Positions 60,054 through 64,000 of a stretch of 64,000 nucleotides of DNA are shown here, piece after piece. A program made the position numbers and the translations under genes. The stretch spans positions 114,247,124 through 114,311,123 of the forward strand of contig CM035807.1 in NCBI GenBank assembly GCA_020466095.1. Reading direction: 5' to 3'. Within the stretch, counting starts at the first letter, position 1, and each line of letters begins with the position of its first letter. The notes beneath the pieces are model-generated. The model did no database searches. It was not told where the DNA came from and was given only the letters and a program-made list of their open reading frames with translations. This DNA comes from Chlorops oryzae (Eukaryota; Arthropoda; Insecta; Diptera; Chloropidae).

Positions 60054-60404
60054 TTAACTATCCCGGTATATCCCGGGGTCCGCAAAACGCGACCAGTTCC
60101 TCCATTTTGTTCTGTCGGTTGCATCATTCGAGGTAAGTCCTACAGCCTCTAGGTCCCATTTTATTGTGTCCATCCAGCGCTGTTTCGGACGCCCCCGTTT
60201 TCTGTAACCTTGGATTTCCAGTGCGTAGCCTTTCTTTGCCAAAGTCTCCTCATTTGCTCTCAGGACGTGTCCATACCAGCGTAGCCTTGCTTCTCGCATT
60301 TTCCCAATAATTGGCGCAACTCCATAGGGTCTACGGATGTCTACGTTTGGAACATGATCAAGACGAGTGAGTCCGGATATCCAGCGAAGCATCTTTGTTT
60401 TCAT
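60054..60404 (-). pseudogene. RTE-like reverse transcriptase, C-terminal region
   Basis: Minus-strand reading begins KTKMLRWISGLTRLDHVPN, then YGVAPIIGKMREARLRWYGH, KRGRPKQRWMDTIKWDLEAV and TDRTKWRN. These are the standard post-reverse-transcriptase blocks of RTE/BovB-type insect elements (MLRW-x-GLTRLD, MREARLRWYGHVLR, GRPxxRWxDxxxxDL). No catalytic reverse-transcriptase motifs remain. Interrupted on its 5' side and probably separated by a frameshift from 60425-60754. Confidence 0.85.
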
Positions 60405-60424
60405 AACACTAACCTTTCTTTCTG

Positions 60425-60754
60425 CTACTTTCGTTGCTGGTAGATATTCGGTAGGCTATAAAGAGCGACTGGCCTGATGACTGTGCGATAAATTTTGGAT
60501 TTTAAGCGGTCGCTTATCTTTTTATCGCACATAACACCAGTCGTTGAACGCCACTTCAGCCAAGCCGCGGCGTTAACTCTCTCAGTAACTTCGCGAGTGA
60601 TCGTCCCGTCAGCAGAAAATGTTGACCCAAGATATTTAAATTTTTCCGTCCTTGGTAGGTCAGTGTTACTTATTTTGATGGTCCCTGCTTCGCAATTGTC
60701 TGTTGTCATGTATTCTGTTTTCCCGACATTCAAACGTAGTCCAAACATAGACAT
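60425..60754 (-). pseudogene. RTE-like reverse transcriptase, thumb region
   Basis: Minus-strand reading FGLRLNVGKTEYMTTD, then FKYLGSTFSADGTITREV, AAWLKWRSTTGVMCDKKISD and SKIYRTVIRPVALYS. LNxxKTEYM and KFKYLGS follow the YADD site in intact elements; the YADD itself is absent, so the copy is 5'-truncated. After RPVALY the frame is lost, where GSECW would be expected. Joins 60054-60404 after a small deletion. Confidence 0.87.
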
Positions 60755-61005
60755 CTATCATGCCAGTCTTGTACTTGTTGCTGTAAGTTCTCTTTATTGG
60801 TTGAGGCAAGAAGAATATAATATGATTGATATAATTTATAATATCATATGTATATATATAAAGATAATGTATATGATTTACATATGATATCTATGATATT
60901 AGATAATAATTATTATGTATCATATTAATATAACATATATCATATGAATTTATTATGATCATAACAATCTATATAATGACATATATGATAACTATTATCT
61001 TTGTG
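60755..61005. repeat. CATATATGAT-type AT-rich satellite, right part
   Basis: Resumes on the other side of the retrotransposon fragment (from about 60815) with ATATGATATC, ATATATAA and TATCATATGAAT units, suggesting the retrotransposon landed in it. Confidence 0.65.
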
Positions 61006-62110
61006 TTTATTGGGTAGTCCTTTCCTATACTCGAGAACTACTCGCCAGTGCACCAATTTGACCCAACCTTCCTACAGGGTATGAACAGAACCCCCATACA
61101 TACCTTATAACGAGTTTTGTGTATCCGAAAATAAACACACAATTTAAAGCTACTTCATTCTCTCTCACTTTTCCTCTTTAATCCCTTCTAGAAACCTCGA
61201 ATGACATGCCACCCAAGTTGAAGATTTCAAAATCCGATGCAGTGCCCACAATACGTGACCGATCGCCTAAGAGATTTCCATATTGAATAGACGACACCCA
61301 CTTCTTGACACTTGTTGGGATGATATGGGTCGGTCGATTGGAAATATGTTCAGCATAATGTGAACATATAAATATATGTATAAAAAGCTGATATTCATGT
61401 TACTCTGATTCGAAATGTAAGTCGATTGCATAATTTTAGTGAAATTATGAAATTTTTATGCTTAATGGGAACCAACCTTTGAGCGAGTTACCCACAACAC
61501 AGTAGGTACATACGTATTTTGTTACAATTTCAGATTATGACATTAAGGCGAAAGCATTTGTATGCGTTCCGCATAAGACAGTTTTTCAATAAGTCACGTG
61601 CTCGCCGTGGACAATGGTGCCGCATAATAAAGGAGAATATGCACGGCTAAAAGAAAACAAAGCAAAAAAGAAAGAGAGAAAAAAAACCGTGTACCCGTAT
61701 GATGTATTGAGCGCTTCTTGCTTATGGTAATTACTTTAACATATGGATGACCAAAGCTGCCCGAGCAATGGCCATTAAAGACTGCAACAGTCAGTGAGCA
61801 AGGCCGTTCGGTTGTTGTTGTTATTTAAAGAAAAGTCTAATTACCTCCAAAGTAAGTTAGTCGAACGTTGTAACGTGATTTTTGTTTTGTGCCTTCAAAG
61901 GAAGATGTTGAAAAGAATCGGAAAAAAAGTAGTTACTTGCTTTCGGCTAGTTACTCTTTTCGTTTTAATATTTTCCATGCATAGACAATTATTTCAACAT
62001 TAAGTTAATGACCATAAACAAATCCACAACCATTAAATAAAAGAGGCGAAGAAAACAAATTATTTTCAATTGTAGACTGGCTCTTCATACGCGCTTTGAG
62101 AGCTTATGAT
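61006..62110. other. no gene recognised
   Basis: AT-rich, nothing repeated in the window. Confidence 0.5.
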
Positions 62111-62297
62111 CAGGCCCGTAGAGAGAAATTTGGCGCAAGGGGGATTTTTTTCCGGGGTCCTCACAGAATTGAGCGACCAAAAAACAAAAAAAAACCCTTG
62201 CCAATTGCGGGCCCCTTCAGAAAGCCCGGGGGAAAATCCCCTTTTCACCCCTTCTCTACAGGAAAATCCCCCTTTTGCACCCCTCTCTACAGCCCTG
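62111..62297. mobile_element. 187-bp hAT-like MITE with 8-bp target duplication
   Basis: Ends CAGGCCCGTAGAGAG / CTCTCTACAGCCCTG (13 of 15 paired). Flanks CTTATGAT (62103-62110) and CTTTTGAT (62298-62305) agree at seven of eight. Interior has a doubled GGAAAATCCCC-TTTT block. Confidence 0.85.
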
Positions 62298-63179
62298 CTT
62301 TTGATTCTCTTTTTTGAACCACCAGCGGAAGGGAAATGAGCAAGAGATCATCATACTTTTAAGCATCTGGCTTTAATTCTTCTTCTGTTTTTCTTGGGGA
62401 TTTAAATGAAATTAAAATAACTAAAATAAACATCATTTGTAGAAGTACCGCGCATGAAGACCTAAAGAGCGTAACAAGTCATTATTTCGGGAAAAAATGA
62501 TGGGACAAAAAATAAAAATAAAAAAAAACCCTCGAGTCTGAGAAGAAGTGGCGGCTTTGCTGGAAGAAATCTTGAGCTTTAAGACAAAATGAGAAATAAT
62601 TTTGTGGGTCCCCCCAAGTGAATTATTCACTTAAATTGATCTTTTTTTTGTCGTCTCTTCCACTCATCGATCTGTTGTGGTCTAGAAATGTTTTAACTTT
62701 TTGGGGTCATATTTTTTTTTTCTATTTTTCTTAATCTTTTTTTTCCGAGTTAAGTTCAAAAAGCTGAAGAATGATTTATTTTTTTAAATGAATTTTCATG
62801 AATGTAACACGTTCGCTTAGAATAAATGAGTAAGCATTTTCGAACGAATGTTATTTTAGAGGCCTTTTTTTTTGGGTGAAGGAGTTTCTTATTGGGAAGG
62901 TGGAAAGAAGTGGGAGATCAAAATAAAATTGAAATTTTAATGTGTTTTTATTATACAGACTATGGAAGTTAGAAAGTGGAGAAAATGAAAGTTACGAAAG
63001 TGGCCGAATAATTAGTTTCGTGCTTGATACTACTTATAGAAATATATGGGCAGTCATTCCATTATACAAGCTTTCAGCAGAAGTGCTTAAGGCGATATGT
63101 TCTTTTTAAAAATTATCAGTGGGAGGATTGTCGTCCGCAGGATATGACACCCATGTTGCCATGTTTTTGGTAGCGACAA
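62298..63179. other. no gene recognised
   Basis: AT-rich with T-runs (62711, 62870). Confidence 0.5.
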
Positions 63180-63570
63180 CCCTGCACTAATGAGCCGGTC
63201 AGTTTTCTAAGAAGGACTGGCCTTTGACCGGTCCAAATCCTACCGGTTATATTATGGCAGTTCGCTCCATCGGAATCGGCTAGCTGGCGGTCGGTAATAA
63301 ACGGGTTGGTTTAAGGGTAGTCTGTAAATGACACTTTCATCAACTTAGAATATATATAAGAAAGTTGTTGTTTATTTTCCTCATTTGACTATCCTAAAAC
63401 CAGACAAAATTACGACAATTGACCCAAAAAAAACTCCCCTATGATCAGCCGTTTTGCGGACTAGTCCCTCCCCAAGGTCAGGCCCATGTTAAAAAGGTCA
63501 GTTGAAGTACATTAGAAGTAGAATTATGAGGGACTAGCAATACTGGTAACATGAAAGGACTGACCGAAGG
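63180..63570. mobile_element. CCCTGCA-ended MITE D2 (inverted sister of D1)
   Basis: Left CCCTGCACTAATGAGCCGGTCAG corresponds to the inverted right end of D1 (8273-8679). Homology runs through TCCAAATCCTACCGGTTATA, GATCAGCCGTTTTGCGGACT and GGTAACATGAA. The far end (about 63570) has lost its CCCTGCAG terminus. Confidence 0.8.
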
Positions 63571-64000
63571 CTAACTAATCGAAAATTTGTGTTTTATATT
63601 TTTAGTAGATCCTTTGGGATTCATTTCCGATATTCCCACTGAACCATAAAACTATAGAGCCTCCCCTTAAACTTTTGATAAAGCACGTCGAATGAGCACT
63701 GAGTTCGGAACAAGAACACTTGAAAAGCTTAATGAAACCTCCTGATTCATCATGCACAAAAGTCCGAGTAGAAATTTCTAAAATTAATTTTATAATTTTC
63801 TTTTTTTCAATATTAGAGCACGTGGTACAATCACATGAAAATAGAAAATATAAAAAAGCTTTAACTCTTCCCTTTGATCATCGGGGTTCGTCGTCATTCT
63901 CTGCTATCATTTCGGTTATTTTAGAATGAAGATAAAATGTTGACATGGTTTGTGTAATTAGCTTCTAGCATTTTCATTAATCAAAAGAGATCTTTGGAAT
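63571..64000. other. no gene recognised
   Basis: AT-rich edge of the window. Confidence 0.5.

Overview
This is eukaryotic nuclear DNA, AT-rich, intron-dominated and crowded with small transposons. An intact nuclear-type tRNA-Val(UAC) gene, a short 63-bp intron beside multi-kilobase ones, and many retrotransposon and MITE families together suggest a higher fly (cyclorrhaphan Diptera). The species is an inference; nothing in the window names it.

The one protein-coding gene I can support is a spire (Spir actin nucleator) orthologue on the minus strand. Four consecutive exons lie at 14254-14395, 12259-12356, 2871-2988 and 2731-2807. Their splice sites are good and the reading phase (0-1, 1-0, 0-1, 1-0) is kept across every junction. 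They encode about 145 residues: the C-terminal half of the KIND domain, an acidic insert, and the linker leading towards the WH2 actin-binding repeats. The N-terminal half of KIND lies upstream (to the right), perhaps outside the window. The WH2 repeats, Spir-box and FYVE-like zinc finger must lie left of position 1. A 42-nt exon with strong splice sites at 40996-41037 and a weaker candidate at 15044-15159 may be upstream or alternative exons of the same gene.

The rest is intron or upstream sequence filled with repeats. (1) 1-2730: retrotransposon tail, a 600-bp GAA/GAT tract and an old dispersed repeat. (2) 2989-12258, one intron: a CCCAGCGG-ended TIR element, a 5'-truncated RNase H retrotransposon with a perfect 13-bp target duplication, an unclassified repeat split by a MITE, and a nest of hAT-like elements. 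(3) 14400-31000: two 1.1-kb direct repeats carrying six 62-bp mini-inverted units, a 223-bp palindromic MITE, three more CCCAGCGG elements and an RTE-like fragment. (4) 31000-41000: a tRNA-derived SINE, a 16-unit minisatellite, nested TA-flanked elements hit by a piggyBac-like and a hAT-like insert, and a foldback element with a 10-bp target duplication. (5) 41000-64000: mostly unremarkable sequence, with the tRNA-Val gene followed by a 1-kb T-rich tract, a Harbinger-like MITE whose empty site is also in the window, RTE-like reverse-transcriptase remnants in an AT-rich satellite, and more MITEs.

The most unusual items are the CCCAGCGG family, which joins transposon-like ends, a 57-bp palindrome and a tRNA-like Pol III promoter core in one element, and the six TA-bounded inverted units that are all exactly 62 bp. 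Several insertions can be dated relative to their hosts because the empty site is preserved in a sister copy within the window.
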